NCBI GenBank assembly: GCA_910577585.1
Contig: CAJTNN010000008.1
Location: forward strand, 37,173-88,590
Direction: 5' to 3'
From: an uncultured Muribaculaceae bacterium
GTDB lineage: Bacteria > Bacteroidota > Bacteroidia > Bacteroidales > Muribaculaceae
Length of the DNA stretch: 51,418 nucleotides
Shown: positions 1 to 8,740 of the stretch, one piece after another
How the letters are laid out: each line of letters opens with the position of its first letter
Numbering within the stretch: the stretch's first letter is position 1
The notes under the pieces: generated by a model
Seen by the model: only the letters and a program-made list of their open reading frames with translations
Told to the model about the DNA's origin: nothing
Database searches by the model: none
Position numbers and translations under genes: made by a program

Positions 1-32
1 CTCTGCAGAATCATTGCAATGATTCTGCAGAG
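1..32. terminator. Perfect 32-bp palindrome downstream of manA
   Basis: The two 16-nt arms (CTCTGCAGAATCATTG and its exact reverse complement) meet with no spacer. It lies 33 bp beyond the manA stop on the minus strand and could fold as a bidirectional terminator hairpin. There is no clear T-tract. The window begins at its first base, so it may extend further left. Confidence 0.5.
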
Positions 33-65
33 CCACACGAGCGTTATGAAGTTGAGGAATGTTTA

Positions 66-1031
66 TCAGGCTTGGGCGGTGAGGATTGTGGCGTGGCCGC
101 TGATCTCTATTTCTGAGAGGATTGCGGGGAGCAGCACGGTGTGACCTTTGCGCAGGTCGAGTTGGCCGTTGTCCCATGTCAGGCGGCATGCACCCTCCAT
201 GCAGAGGATGATGGTGAATGAGCCGGGGTCGAAACACATGTGGCGCGGACCATCCACCAGTACGCGCCGGGCGGTGAAGTGGCTGCAGCGGGCAATCTCA
301 ACATCCTTGGCCTCGGCATCGAGATGCGGCAGCTTATATTGCCGCGAGAGATTATAGTCGATTGCATCTTTGGCAAGCTCGGTGTGGAGCTCGCGCTTGT
401 TGCCGGCCGCATCGCGGCGGTCGAAGTCGTAGATGCGGTAGGTGATGTCGCTCGACTGCTGGATCTCTACAAGAAGATTGCCTGCCCCTATCGAGTGCAC
501 ACATCCGGCAGGAAGAAAATACACATCGCCGGCCTCAGACTTATGCGAGGCCACAACCGAAGCGAACTCACCCTTCTCTACAAGCTCCTCGAAACTTGCG
601 GCATCGAGTTTGCGGTTGAGTCCGGCATATATGCGTGCTCCCGGCGAGGCCTCGAGCACATACCACATCTCGGTCTTGCCGAAAGTGTTGTGGCGTATGC
701 GGGCGAGTCTGTCGTCGGGGTGCACCTGCACCGAAAGATTGTCGGAGGCATCAATAATCTTCACAAGAAGCGGGAAGTTATGACCATACGTCTCATAGAC
801 GCGTGTGCCGAGCAGAGCACTCCCGAAGCGATAGATGAGTTCCGGAAGTGTCATCCCCTTATAGAGGCCGCGGGTCACCACCGACTCCCGGCCGATTACA
901 GCTGAGATTTCCCAGCTTTCGCCTATATCGGCGCCGGCGGCCGGGATTCCCTTCAACCGGCAAATCCGCGTTCCACCCCACAGGGCATGCTTGAGCAAGG
1001 GGCGGAATATGAGTGGTGCTGCCTGGATCAT
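66..1031 (-). CDS. manA: Mannose-6-phosphate isomerase, class I
   Basis: A cytoplasmic zinc enzyme that interconverts mannose-6-phosphate and fructose-6-phosphate, feeding GDP-mannose and surface glycan synthesis. The 321-residue protein is close to the short class I PMIs of Bacteroidetes and Firmicutes. Visible family segments are the metal-site region SVQVHPDD near residue 101, the conserved KTEMWYVL stretch, and PAGCVHSIGAG followed by EIQQSSDITYR; the last part forms the cupin C-terminal domain. The start is an ATG at 1031. It is transcribed away from the neighbouring porin-like gene in the same orientation, with a gap of about 120 bp. No clear promoter of the TTTG/TAnnTTTG type was found upstream. 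Confidence 0.92.
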   Translation of the reverse strand: MIQAAPLIFRPLLKHALWGGTRICRLKGIPAAGADIGESWEISAVIGRESVVTRGLYKGMTLPELIYRFGSALLGTRVYETYGHNFPLLVKIIDASDNLSVQVHPDDRLARIRHNTFGKTEMWYVLEASPGARIYAGLNRKLDAASFEELVEKGEFASVVASHKSEAGDVYFLPAGCVHSIGAGNLLVEIQQSSDITYRIYDFDRRDAAGNKRELHTELAKDAIDYNLSRQYKLPHLDAEAKDVEIARCSHFTARRVLVDGPRHMCFDPGSFTIILCMEGACRLTWDNGQLDLRKGHTVLLPAILSEIEISGHATILTAQA

Positions 1032-1153
1032 TGCATGTAAGAATCTATTGTTTTGATGTTAGGCAGTGGTCTGGATCAAGGCCGCTGCTATGGTTATATG
1101 TTTTGTTGCCGGCCTCAGCATCGGCCGATGTTGAGGCCGGCCGCGTCAGATTT

Positions 1154-2434
1154 TCAGAATCTCACCTGAATCATGGCCTGCAGGCGATTGGTGTGGGCCT
1201 GCGTGAGGTCATTGTTCTTGCGTCGGCCGTAGATATACTCCACGCCGGCGGTGGTGATGGTGTTGATGTCCCAGAACAATGAGCCGCTGACGTACTGGGC
1301 ATACTTGTAGGTCTCGCCCCATGTGCATTCGTTGCCGTCGAAGAGTCCGGGGGTAGAATGATTCCATGAGTCGGCATAATTGCGCACCTGCGAGAATGAG
1401 GCCGAGCAATATACCTTGTCGGTGATATCATATTGCAGGGCGGCCATCACACCCCAGGTGTGGGTAGGCTTGAGCATTCCGGCGGCATCTGTGGGCACGA
1501 GGTCGAGGCCGAGTCCGGCGGTGTCCTGGATATATGAGGCTATACCGCGGCCATAAGTGGCGTTCCAGTATGCGCGCAGGGGGGAGCCGAAGAGTCCGCT
1601 CGTGCCGGAGATTGACACGCCCCACCCTACGATGTCGATATTGCGCGACTGCGGCTGATAGCGGTAACACATGTTGCGCAGCACCGCCGAGGCGCGTATC
1701 CAGTCATCCTGGCCCCAGGCGTAGCATACGGCCACGGGGATGTCGGGGGCACCCTGAGTCACGCCGTGAGCGCGCTCTGTAGCCGTCAGCGACAGATGCG
1801 ACAGCTCTATGCCTGCTCCCACCGACCACTCCTTGCGGCTGCCGAAGTGATGGGTGTAGGATATCGTACCCACCGGCATGGCTGTACCCGAACAGGGGCC
1901 CTCGTAGTCAATCGTAGGGGGCATGGCGCCGTTGTCGGAGAATATCGAGTAGTCATAGCCGGCCTTCACACCGCGCCACTTCACATAGGCATACTGCACC
2001 ACCGGCACATAGTCGTTGAGCAGATTCATGCCGAAGAAGGCACCAATCTGGTTGTCGGTGTTGGGTAGTCCCACGAAATTCACATACAGCGACGACTGCA
2101 TCGCCGAGAGATTGAACTTCGTATGATTTCCCGGTGCGGCCGGAGTCAGGGCCGAGGTCACAAACTGGTTGGGGTCGTCGAGCGGGTCGCCGAGATCCAC
2201 ACCGGCTGTCACCTTGACAGTGCCCCCTATGCCAAGATAGAATTTATCTTTCTTGCCGAAGATGGCGAAATGCGGCACCATATCCTTGCACCCCTCCGGG
2301 GCATTCTCCTCAAAGTGCGTGTGGGCATCCTCCTTGAGGTCATGATAGTTGTTTGGTTCCTTATGCAACGGTGGGGCTGCGATGGCCGACAGACCGAAAA
2401 GGGGCGCAGCGGCCAGGGCTAAGAGTTTCTTCAT
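1154..2434 (-). CDS. Porin-like outer membrane beta-barrel protein (DcaP-like)
   Basis: A 426-residue predicted outer membrane protein. It begins with a signal peptide (MKKLLALAAAPLFGLSAIAA). The mature protein has alternating aromatic and polar segments typical of beta-strands and ends in phenylalanine (QAMIQVRF), the usual terminal signature for Bam-inserted barrels. The segment around KFYLGIGGTVKVTAGVDLG and the overall length resemble DcaP/porin-type proteins of Bacteroidetes. The substrate cannot be told from sequence. It sits alone between gyrB and manA, all on the minus strand. The family assignment is from general resemblance; the outer membrane location is the firmer claim. Confidence 0.7.
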   Translation of the reverse strand: MKKLLALAAAPLFGLSAIAAPPLHKEPNNYHDLKEDAHTHFEENAPEGCKDMVPHFAIFGKKDKFYLGIGGTVKVTAGVDLGDPLDDPNQFVTSALTPAAPGNHTKFNLSAMQSSLYVNFVGLPNTDNQIGAFFGMNLLNDYVPVVQYAYVKWRGVKAGYDYSIFSDNGAMPPTIDYEGPCSGTAMPVGTISYTHHFGSRKEWSVGAGIELSHLSLTATERAHGVTQGAPDIPVAVCYAWGQDDWIRASAVLRNMCYRYQPQSRNIDIVGWGVSISGTSGLFGSPLRAYWNATYGRGIASYIQDTAGLGLDLVPTDAAGMLKPTHTWGVMAALQYDITDKVYCSASFSQVRNYADSWNHSTPGLFDGNECTWGETYKYAQYVSGSLFWDINTITTAGVEYIYGRRKNNDLTQAHTNRLQAMIQVRF

Positions 2435-2563
2435 CGGTGTAAAGGTTGGGTCTACAGTTAGTATTTTCCGGCGTTAGGTAGTAAAGTGGCGCCGGCATGT
2501 CGTCAGTTATAATAGGTTTTAAGGTTTTTTAGTTCACGACAGGCCGGATAATTAATATGGAGT

Positions 2564-2604
2564 ATGCCGCCCGGGAAGGCCTCAGCGGACGTCCCGGACG
2601 GCAT
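2564..2604 (-). terminator. Hairpin downstream of gyrB
   Basis: ATGCCG/CGGCAT and CCGGGA/TCCCGG arms separated by one mismatch enclose a 15-nt loop, 12 bp past the gyrB stop. It is a candidate terminator; no clear T-run follows on the minus strand. Confidence 0.4.
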
Positions 2605-2615
2605 AAGGTGTCATA

Positions 2616-4574
2616 TCATGCGTCGATATTGGCGTAGGATGCGTGTTCCTCTATGAATTCGCGGCGCGGACCCACCTCTTCGCCCATAAGGACAGAGAAT
2701 GTGTGGTCAGCTTCGGCCGCATTGAGCAGGGTGACCTGCTTGAGCATACGGTTTTCGGGGTCCATGGTGGTCTCCCAGAGCTGCTGGGGATTCATCTCAC
2801 CGAGACCTTTATAGCGCTGCAGCTCCATTCGGCTGCGGTCGCCGTCGCACTGGGTGTCGACGAAGCGCTGCACCTGCTGCTCATCCCAGGCATACTCCTC
2901 AATCTTGTTTTTACCCTTCGTTGTGCATTTGTAGAGCGGCGGGGTTGCGAGATAGAGGTAGCCGTTGTCGATGAGCGGGCGTATGCGACGGAAGAAGAAT
3001 GTCATCAGCAGTGTGGCGATGTGGGCGCCATCGACGTCGGCATCGGTCATGATGATGATCTTATGATAGCGGAGCTTGGTGAGATTGGGCTCCTTGGGGT
3101 CCTCTTCGGTGCCGATGGTGACACCCAAGGCGCGGAAGATATTCACGATTGCTTCCGATTCATAGACCTTATGGTCCATCGCTTTCTCCACATTCAGAAT
3201 CTTGCCTCGCAGCGGGAGGATGGCCTGATAGTGGGGATTGCGTCCCTGCTTTGCCGAGCCGCCTGCCGAGTCACCCTCGACGAGGAATAGCTCACACTGT
3301 GCGGCATCGCGGCTCTTGCAGTCGGCGAGCTTGCCGGGGAGTCCGGCGCCGGCAAGAGGGGTCTTGCGCTGCACCTTCATGCGGGCCGACTGGGCTGCAT
3401 GACGCGCTGTGGCGGCGAGCACCACTTTGTCGACTATGGCGCGGGCCTGCTTGGGATTCTCTTCGAGATAGTTGGAGAGTGCCTCGCTTATGGCCTGCGA
3501 CACTACGCCCTGAATCTCATTGTTGCCAAGTTTGGTCTTGGTCTGGCCCTCAAACTGCGGTTCGGCCACCTTGACCGAAATCACAGCCGTCAGACCATCG
3601 CGGAAGTCCTCTTTCGAAAGCTCAATCTTGAGCTTGTCGAGAAGATGATTGTCGTCGGCATATTTCTTGAGGGTGGTGGTCAGGCCGCGGCGGAAGCCGG
3701 TGAGGTGAGTGCCACCCTCGATTGTGTTGATGTTGTTGACATATGAGAAGATATTCTCATTGAATGAGGTGTTGTAGGTCATGGCCACCTCTACGGGCAC
3801 ACCATTCTTCTCGGTGTTGATGTGAATCACCTCGTTGATGAGGGGTTCCTTGCCTGAGTCGATATATTTCACAAACTCCTTCAGGCCTTCGCGTGAGAAG
3901 AATACCTGGGTTTTGGCCACACCCTGCTCGTCGCGCACACGCTCGTCGGTGAGGCTGAGGCGGATTCCGGCATTCAGGTAGGCCAGGTCGCGCAGGCGAT
4001 TGGCCAGAGTCTCGAAATCATATATCGTCTCGGTGAAGATCGAGGCGTCGGGATGGAAGATGATTGTGGTGCCTGTGCGGTCGGTCTCGCCGATGACCTG
4101 CATCTGGCATGTGGGCTTACCGAAGGCATATTCCTGCATATAGATTTTGCCATCGCGGTGAATCTCGGCACGCAGATAGTCGGAGAGAGCGTTGACGCAG
4201 CTGACGCCCACACCGTGCAGACCACCTGACACCTTGTAGGAGCCTTTGTCGAACTTACCGCCGGCATGCAGCACCGTCAGCACCACCTCAAGCGCCGGCT
4301 TATGCATCTTCTCATGCATGTCGACCGGTATGCCGCGGCCATTGTCTTCCACTCGGATTGAGTTATCTTCAAGTATGGTGACTTTTATATCGCTGGCGTA
4401 GCCTGCCAGTGCTTCATCTATAGAGTTATCCACGACCTCATACACCAGATGGTGGAGGCCACGTCCGGAGATATCGCCGATATACATTGCCGGGCGTTTT
4501 CTTACTGCCTCCAGACCTTCGAGCACCTGGATATTATCGGCCTGATAGTGTTTCTGCTGTTCTTCGTTTGCCAT
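2616..4574 (-). CDS. gyrB: DNA gyrase subunit B
   Basis: The ATPase subunit of DNA gyrase, which with GyrA introduces negative supercoils. The 652-residue protein shows the GHKL ATPase domain (EVVDNSIDEA, VEDNGRGIPVD, GGLHGVGVSCVNALS), the transducer domain, and the TOPRIM domain with EGDSAGGSAKQGRN and the metal-binding DADVDGAH. The C-terminal QRYKGLGEM block matches GyrB. ParE is the alternative, but the length and the RKRPAMYIGDISGRGLHHLVYE region fit the GyrB of Bacteroidales. The ATG at 4574 follows a well-formed promoter at 4668-4699 with a leader of about 90 nt. It diverges from topA across 372 bp. Confidence 0.95.
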   Translation of the reverse strand: MANEEQQKHYQADNIQVLEGLEAVRKRPAMYIGDISGRGLHHLVYEVVDNSIDEALAGYASDIKVTILEDNSIRVEDNGRGIPVDMHEKMHKPALEVVLTVLHAGGKFDKGSYKVSGGLHGVGVSCVNALSDYLRAEIHRDGKIYMQEYAFGKPTCQMQVIGETDRTGTTIIFHPDASIFTETIYDFETLANRLRDLAYLNAGIRLSLTDERVRDEQGVAKTQVFFSREGLKEFVKYIDSGKEPLINEVIHINTEKNGVPVEVAMTYNTSFNENIFSYVNNINTIEGGTHLTGFRRGLTTTLKKYADDNHLLDKLKIELSKEDFRDGLTAVISVKVAEPQFEGQTKTKLGNNEIQGVVSQAISEALSNYLEENPKQARAIVDKVVLAATARHAAQSARMKVQRKTPLAGAGLPGKLADCKSRDAAQCELFLVEGDSAGGSAKQGRNPHYQAILPLRGKILNVEKAMDHKVYESEAIVNIFRALGVTIGTEEDPKEPNLTKLRYHKIIIMTDADVDGAHIATLLMTFFFRRIRPLIDNGYLYLATPPLYKCTTKGKNKIEEYAWDEQQVQRFVDTQCDGDRSRMELQRYKGLGEMNPQQLWETTMDPENRMLKQVTLLNAAEADHTFSVLMGEEVGPRREFIEEHASYANIDA

Positions 4575-4667
4575 TGCGGTCGTTAGCTAATTTGGCGTCG
4601 CAGCGGGGTTATCATGCCGAAATCTGACATGACACGACCCTCTTTGACGACGGGGTATAAAAACATA

Positions 4668-4699
4668 CAAAATTAACGATTTTTTCCGACATCTGCAAA
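4668..4699 (-). promoter_or_regulatory. gyrB promoter
   Basis: On the minus strand: TTTG (4699-4696), a 20-bp spacer, then TAATTTTG (4675-4668). This is an exact match to the Bacteroidetes sigma-ABfr consensus TTTG/TAnnTTTG. Confidence 0.8.
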
Positions 4700-4871
4700 C
4701 CTTTTGCTCTGACCGCTATACTTTAAGTGTGAGGATTAAGTGGGGGGTATCAAGTGATGCTCTGCAATTGGCTATGTCGGGCGGCATCATCAGCATCTCC
4801 GTGGCGAGAGTATTCTGAGCCGGGTCCGGAAGGGGGTTTATGCGGCGATGTGGAAACTTATTAAGGTGGGA

Positions 4872-4904
4872 TTTGTTAAAATGATGAAAAAAGTTGTAAT
4901 TTTG
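4872..4904 (+). promoter_or_regulatory. topA promoter
   Basis: TTTG at 4872-4875, a 21-bp spacer, then TAATTTTG at 4897-4904. The predicted transcription start near 4908 lies about 40 nt before the topA ATG at 4947. This supports the 4947 start over the in-frame upstream ATG at 4848, which lies before the promoter. Confidence 0.8.
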
Positions 4905-4946
4905 CGCACGGAATCGGTTTTGATTCCGAATAATCCCTCGCCGAAA

Positions 4947-7334
4947 ATGAAGAACCTCGTAATCGTCGAGTCTCCGGCCAAGGCCAAGACTATTGAAAAA
5001 TTCCTTGGAAAGGACTACAAAGTCCTCTCCAGTTTCGGACATATACGCGATCTCTCAAAAAAGGAGATCCGCCCTGACGCCTCTGCTGAGTTCACCCCGG
5101 ATTATGAGATTCCGGCCGACAAGAAAGAACTCGTGCGCACCCTCAAGAAGGCTGCCAAGGAGGCCGACACCGTCTGGCTCGCTTCCGATGAGGACCGCGA
5201 GGGTGAGGCTATAGCCTGGCATCTCTTCGAGGTGCTGAAACTGAAGCCTGAGAATACGAAGCGTATCGTATTCCACGAAATCACGAAGCCGGCTATCCTT
5301 AACGCCATAGCCAATCCGCGCGGCATCGACATCGACCGCGTCAACGCCCAGCAGGCGCGCCGGGTGCTCGACCGCATCGTGGGGTTCGAGCTCAGTCCGG
5401 TGCTCTGGAAGAAAATCAAGCCGGCTCTCTCGGCAGGACGTGTGCAGAGTGTGGCTGTAAGACTGATCTGCGAGCGTGAGAAGGAGATCAATGCCTTCAC
5501 CTCCGAGCCCTACTTCCGCATCACCGCACGCTTCGCCGCCCAACCGGGCAATGCCGAATTCAAGGCCGAGGCCTCACGCCGCATGGCCACACGCGATGCG
5601 GCCCTGCATCTGCTTGAGGCGTGCCAGCCGGCTCAGCGCTCAACTATCGCCGACATGGAGTCAGCGCTGGAGCCACACCGCGGATTCAGCGTGGCTGATG
5701 TGAAGGTGCATCCGCTGCGCCGCTCCCCTGCGCCCCCGTTCACCACATCGACACTGCAACAGGAGGCTTCGCGCAGGCTCGGCTTCTCGGTCAATCAGAC
5801 AATGATGCTCGCCCAGAAGCTATATGAGGATGGTCACATCACCTATATGCGTACCGACTCACTCAACCTCTCTGACCTCGCTCTGGCCGAAATATCGAAA
5901 GAGATTACCGCAGAGTATGGCACTGAGTATCTGAAGACTCGCCGCTATCACACCAATTCAAAGGGTGCACAGGAGGCCCACGAGGCAATACGCCCCACCT
6001 ACATGTCGAAGAAATCTGTGGGTGCCGATGAGCAGCAGCGCCGCCTCTACACACTGATACGCCAGCGCGCCCTCGCCTCGCAGATGGCCGACGCACAGCT
6101 GGAGAAGACGAATGTGGAACTTACCGCCCCGGGTATCGACGAGACATTCCGCGCCGAGGGTGAAGTGGTGAAGTTTCCGGGATTCCTGCGCGCTTATGCC
6201 GACACAGGCCACGATGCCTCCGACCATCCGCTCGAACAGGGCATGCTCCCCAAGCTAACTCCCGGCCAACCGGTAGAACTCATCGACATGAGTGCCACCG
6301 AACGCTTCTCGCAGCCGCCGGCACGCTACACCGAGGCTTCGCTTGTGAAAAAGATGGAGGATCTGGGCATCGGACGCCCCTCGACTTATGCACCCACGAT
6401 ATCCACCATCCAGCACCGCGACTACATCAAGCGCGGCGACCGCGATGGCGAACCGCGCCAGTACACCCAGATTCTTCTCAATTCAGAGGGTATAACCACA
6501 CGCACAGCCACCGAAAACACCGGCAGCGATAAAGGTAAACTCGTGCCTACCGATGTGGGCATGATTGTCAATGACTTCCTGACCGAGCACTTCCCCGACA
6601 TACTCGACTATAACTTCACGGCCCGCGTGGAGGAGAAGTTTGATGATATTGCCGAGGGTAAACTTGGCTGGAAGAATGAGATTCAGGATTTCTATGCCGG
6701 ATTCCATCCGGGCATTGAGGCCATCAACGGTATGCGCCTGGAGCATAAGGTGGGCGAACGCCTGCTCGGCACCGACCCGAAGAGTGGCAAACCGGTGTCG
6801 GTGAAGATAGGCCGCTTCGGACCTGTGGCTCAGATCGGCGAGGCCTCGGATGACGAGAAACCCACCTTTGCAAGCCTGGCCTCCGGACAGAGCATCGCCA
6901 CAATCACTCTCGAAGAGGCGCTTAAACTCTTCGAACTGCCCCGCACTCTGGGTGACTATGAGGATAAGACAGTGGTGGCGGCCGTCGGACGCTTCGGCCC
7001 TTACATCCGCCATGCGGGCGCATTTGTGTCGATTCCGAAGACGATGCAACCCGAGACCATCACCCTTGAGGAGGCTATCTCGCTGATTGAGGCCAAAAGA
7101 GCCAAGGATGCCGCGGCCCACATAAAGTCATTCCCCGAAATGCCGGGACTTGAGGTAATCAACGGCCGCTTCGGCCCATATCTGGCATATAAGCCGGAGG
7201 GTGCGAAGAAGGCGGTGAATTACCGCATACCCAAGACTCAGGATGCTACGGCGCTCACAATCGATGAGGCCCGCGCACTGATGGAGGCTCAGGATGCGGC
7301 CCCGAAAAAGCGCGCCACAAAGCGCAAGAGCTGA
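4947..7334 (+). CDS. topA: DNA topoisomerase I
   Basis: A type IA topoisomerase that relaxes negative supercoils. The 795-residue protein starts with the TOPRIM motif MKNLVIVESPAKAKTIEKFLG and carries ASDEDREGEAIAWH with the metal-binding acidic residues. The catalytic tyrosine is in ITYMRTDS, at about residue 300. The C-terminal part has repeated GRFGPY-type topoisomerase C-terminal repeats (GRFGPVAQI, GRFGPYIRH, GRFGPYLAY) and ends in a basic KKRATKRKS tail. Cysteine zinc ribbons as in E. coli are absent, as in other Bacteroidetes. An upstream in-frame ATG at 4848 would add 33 residues, but the promoter overlaps that stretch. It diverges from gyrB. Confidence 0.95.
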   Translation: MKNLVIVESPAKAKTIEKFLGKDYKVLSSFGHIRDLSKKEIRPDASAEFTPDYEIPADKKELVRTLKKAAKEADTVWLASDEDREGEAIAWHLFEVLKLKPENTKRIVFHEITKPAILNAIANPRGIDIDRVNAQQARRVLDRIVGFELSPVLWKKIKPALSAGRVQSVAVRLICEREKEINAFTSEPYFRITARFAAQPGNAEFKAEASRRMATRDAALHLLEACQPAQRSTIADMESALEPHRGFSVADVKVHPLRRSPAPPFTTSTLQQEASRRLGFSVNQTMMLAQKLYEDGHITYMRTDSLNLSDLALAEISKEITAEYGTEYLKTRRYHTNSKGAQEAHEAIRPTYMSKKSVGADEQQRRLYTLIRQRALASQMADAQLEKTNVELTAPGIDETFRAEGEVVKFPGFLRAYADTGHDASDHPLEQGMLPKLTPGQPVELIDMSATERFSQPPARYTEASLVKKMEDLGIGRPSTYAPTISTIQHRDYIKRGDRDGEPRQYTQILLNSEGITTRTATENTGSDKGKLVPTDVGMIVNDFLTEHFPDILDYNFTARVEEKFDDIAEGKLGWKNEIQDFYAGFHPGIEAINGMRLEHKVGERLLGTDPKSGKPVSVKIGRFGPVAQIGEASDDEKPTFASLASGQSIATITLEEALKLFELPRTLGDYEDKTVVAAVGRFGPYIRHAGAFVSIPKTMQPETITLEEAISLIEAKRAKDAAAHIKSFPEMPGLEVINGRFGPYLAYKPEGAKKAVNYRIPKTQDATALTIDEARALMEAQDAAPKKRATKRKS

Positions 7335-7447
7335 GTGTGGTAGCCAAGGTCGGGGACAGCGCGGCTCCGCATTCCCGCCAAACACCTACTACTCAAAGTT
7401 ATACAAGAAATAAAACACATAACAATAATAACCTATAACCATTTAAT

Positions 7448-8564
7448 ATGACTACCCAAGACCAGTTGAAAGAGGCGGTAGAGCGCAAGTTGGCGCTGAG
7501 GAGGTATCTTTGACGTCGATAGCAAGAAAATCGAAGTAGAAGAGGAGGAACTCCGCACACATGTGCCCGACTTCTGGGAGAACCGCGAGAAGGCAGAGGC
7601 ACAGATGAAGAAAATCAAAGACCTGCACTTCTGGATTGACGCTTATGAAGACCTCGACAAGCAGGTTGAGGAGCTTCAGCTTGCCTTCGATTTCGTGAAG
7701 GAGGGGCTCGTGACAGAGGAGGAGGTAGATGAGCAGTACGCCCGCGTGCTGAAGACTCTCGAGGACCTGGAGCTGCGCAATATGCTCCGCCGCGAGGAGG
7801 ATAAGCTGGGCGTGGTGCTCAAAATCAATGCCGGCGCCGGCGGCACCGAGGCCCAGGACTGGGCCCAGATGCTGATGCGCCTCTACCTGCGTTATGCCGA
7901 ACGCCACGGCTACAAGGCCACTGTGGCCAATATTCTCGAGGCTGATGACGCGGGCATCAAATCGGTGACTATCAACATCGAAGGTGACTATGCCTATGGC
8001 TTCCTGAAGTCGGAGAACGGTGTGCACCGCCTGGTGCGCGTATCTCCCTACAACGCACAGGGTAAGCGCATGACCTCGTTTGCATCCGTATTCGTGACTC
8101 CGCTCGTAGACGACACTATCGAGGTGCAGATTCAGACGGCGCTCATAAGCTGGGATACTTTCCGTTCGGGTGGTGCCGGAGGTCAGAATGTCAACAAGGT
8201 GGAGTCGGGCGTGCGCCTGCGCTACCAGTACAAAGACCCCTATACCGGCGAGGAGGAGGAGATTCTCATCGAGAACACCGAGACCCGCGACCAGCCCAAG
8301 AATAAGGAGAATGCCCTGCGCCACCTGCGCTCCATACTCTACGAGAAGGAGCTCAGCCACCGCATGGAGGAGCAGGCCAAGATTGAGGCCGGGAAGAAGA
8401 AAATCGAGTGGGGAAGCCAGATCCGCAGCTATGTCTTCGACGACCGCCGCGTGAAGGACCACCGCACCAACTATCAGACCTCTGACGTAAACTCAGTGAT
8501 GGATGGCGAGATTGATGAGTTCATCAAGGCCTACCTGATGGAGTTTGCCGGCAATGAAGAGTAA
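7448..8564 (+). CDS. prfB: Peptide chain release factor 2 (programmed +1 frameshift)
   Basis: RF2 recognises UGA and UAA stop codons and triggers peptide release. The gene is in two frames: codons 1-21 from ATG 7448 end at an in-frame TGA (7511-7513), and ribosomes must slip +1 to continue from GAC at 7512. The joined product is 371 residues, normal for RF2. The catalytic GGQ lies at about residues 244-246 (GGAGGQNVNKVESG). The stop-codon recognition tripeptide, SPF in E. coli RF2, reads SPY here (about residues 199-201, RVSPYNAQGKR). Reading only the second frame would wrongly start at an internal codon and lose the N-terminal helix. Confidence 0.95.
7499..7514 (+). promoter_or_regulatory. 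RF2 autoregulatory +1 frameshift site
   Basis: The sequence AGGAGG TAT CTT TGA C places an internal Shine-Dalgarno-like AGGAGG 3 nt before the CTT slippery codon and a TGA followed by C, a poor termination context. This matches the E. coli prfB layout (AGGGGG TAT CTT TGA C). Low RF2 favours slippage, giving negative feedback. Confidence 0.95.
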
Positions 8565-8676
8565 CCGTCCCCGCTCAGAAGCCGTTTAAACGACTTCTCA
8601 GTCAATCTGAAAGGAGGCATATGTCTATACAGCCTCACTATTCTATCAGTCTCACTGACAAGTCTGAATTGAATCG

Positions 8677-8714
8677 AGTGCCCCGCATTCCAGTCGACTG
8701 GAATGCGGGGCACT
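8677..8714. terminator. Perfect 38-bp palindrome between prfB and fbp
   Basis: Two exact 19-nt arms (AGTGCCCCGCATTCCAGTC and its reverse complement) abut with no spacer. It lies between the convergent ends of prfB and fbp, so a bidirectional terminator hairpin with a TCGA tetraloop is the simplest reading. No T-tract follows on either side. Confidence 0.6.
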
Positions 8715-8740
8715 GTATATTCGGGTCCCTGAGAGGGGGA

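Larger units (their letters stand above)
4575..4946. other. Shared gyrB-topA divergent intergenic region
   Basis: A 372-bp gap between two divergently transcribed topoisomerase genes. It contains one predicted promoter for each direction (minus strand 4668-4699, plus strand 4872-4904), about 170 bp apart. No convincing gene lies inside; short open frames here overlap the promoters and have no recognisable content. Confidence 0.75.

Noticed and set aside
4716..5042. 108-codon frame on the minus strand between gyrB and topA
   Set aside because: It overlaps the topA promoter and the 5' end of topA, and has no recognisable content.
7452..8462. 336-codon frame opposite prfB
   Set aside because: It mirrors prfB coding sequence and has no motif of its own.
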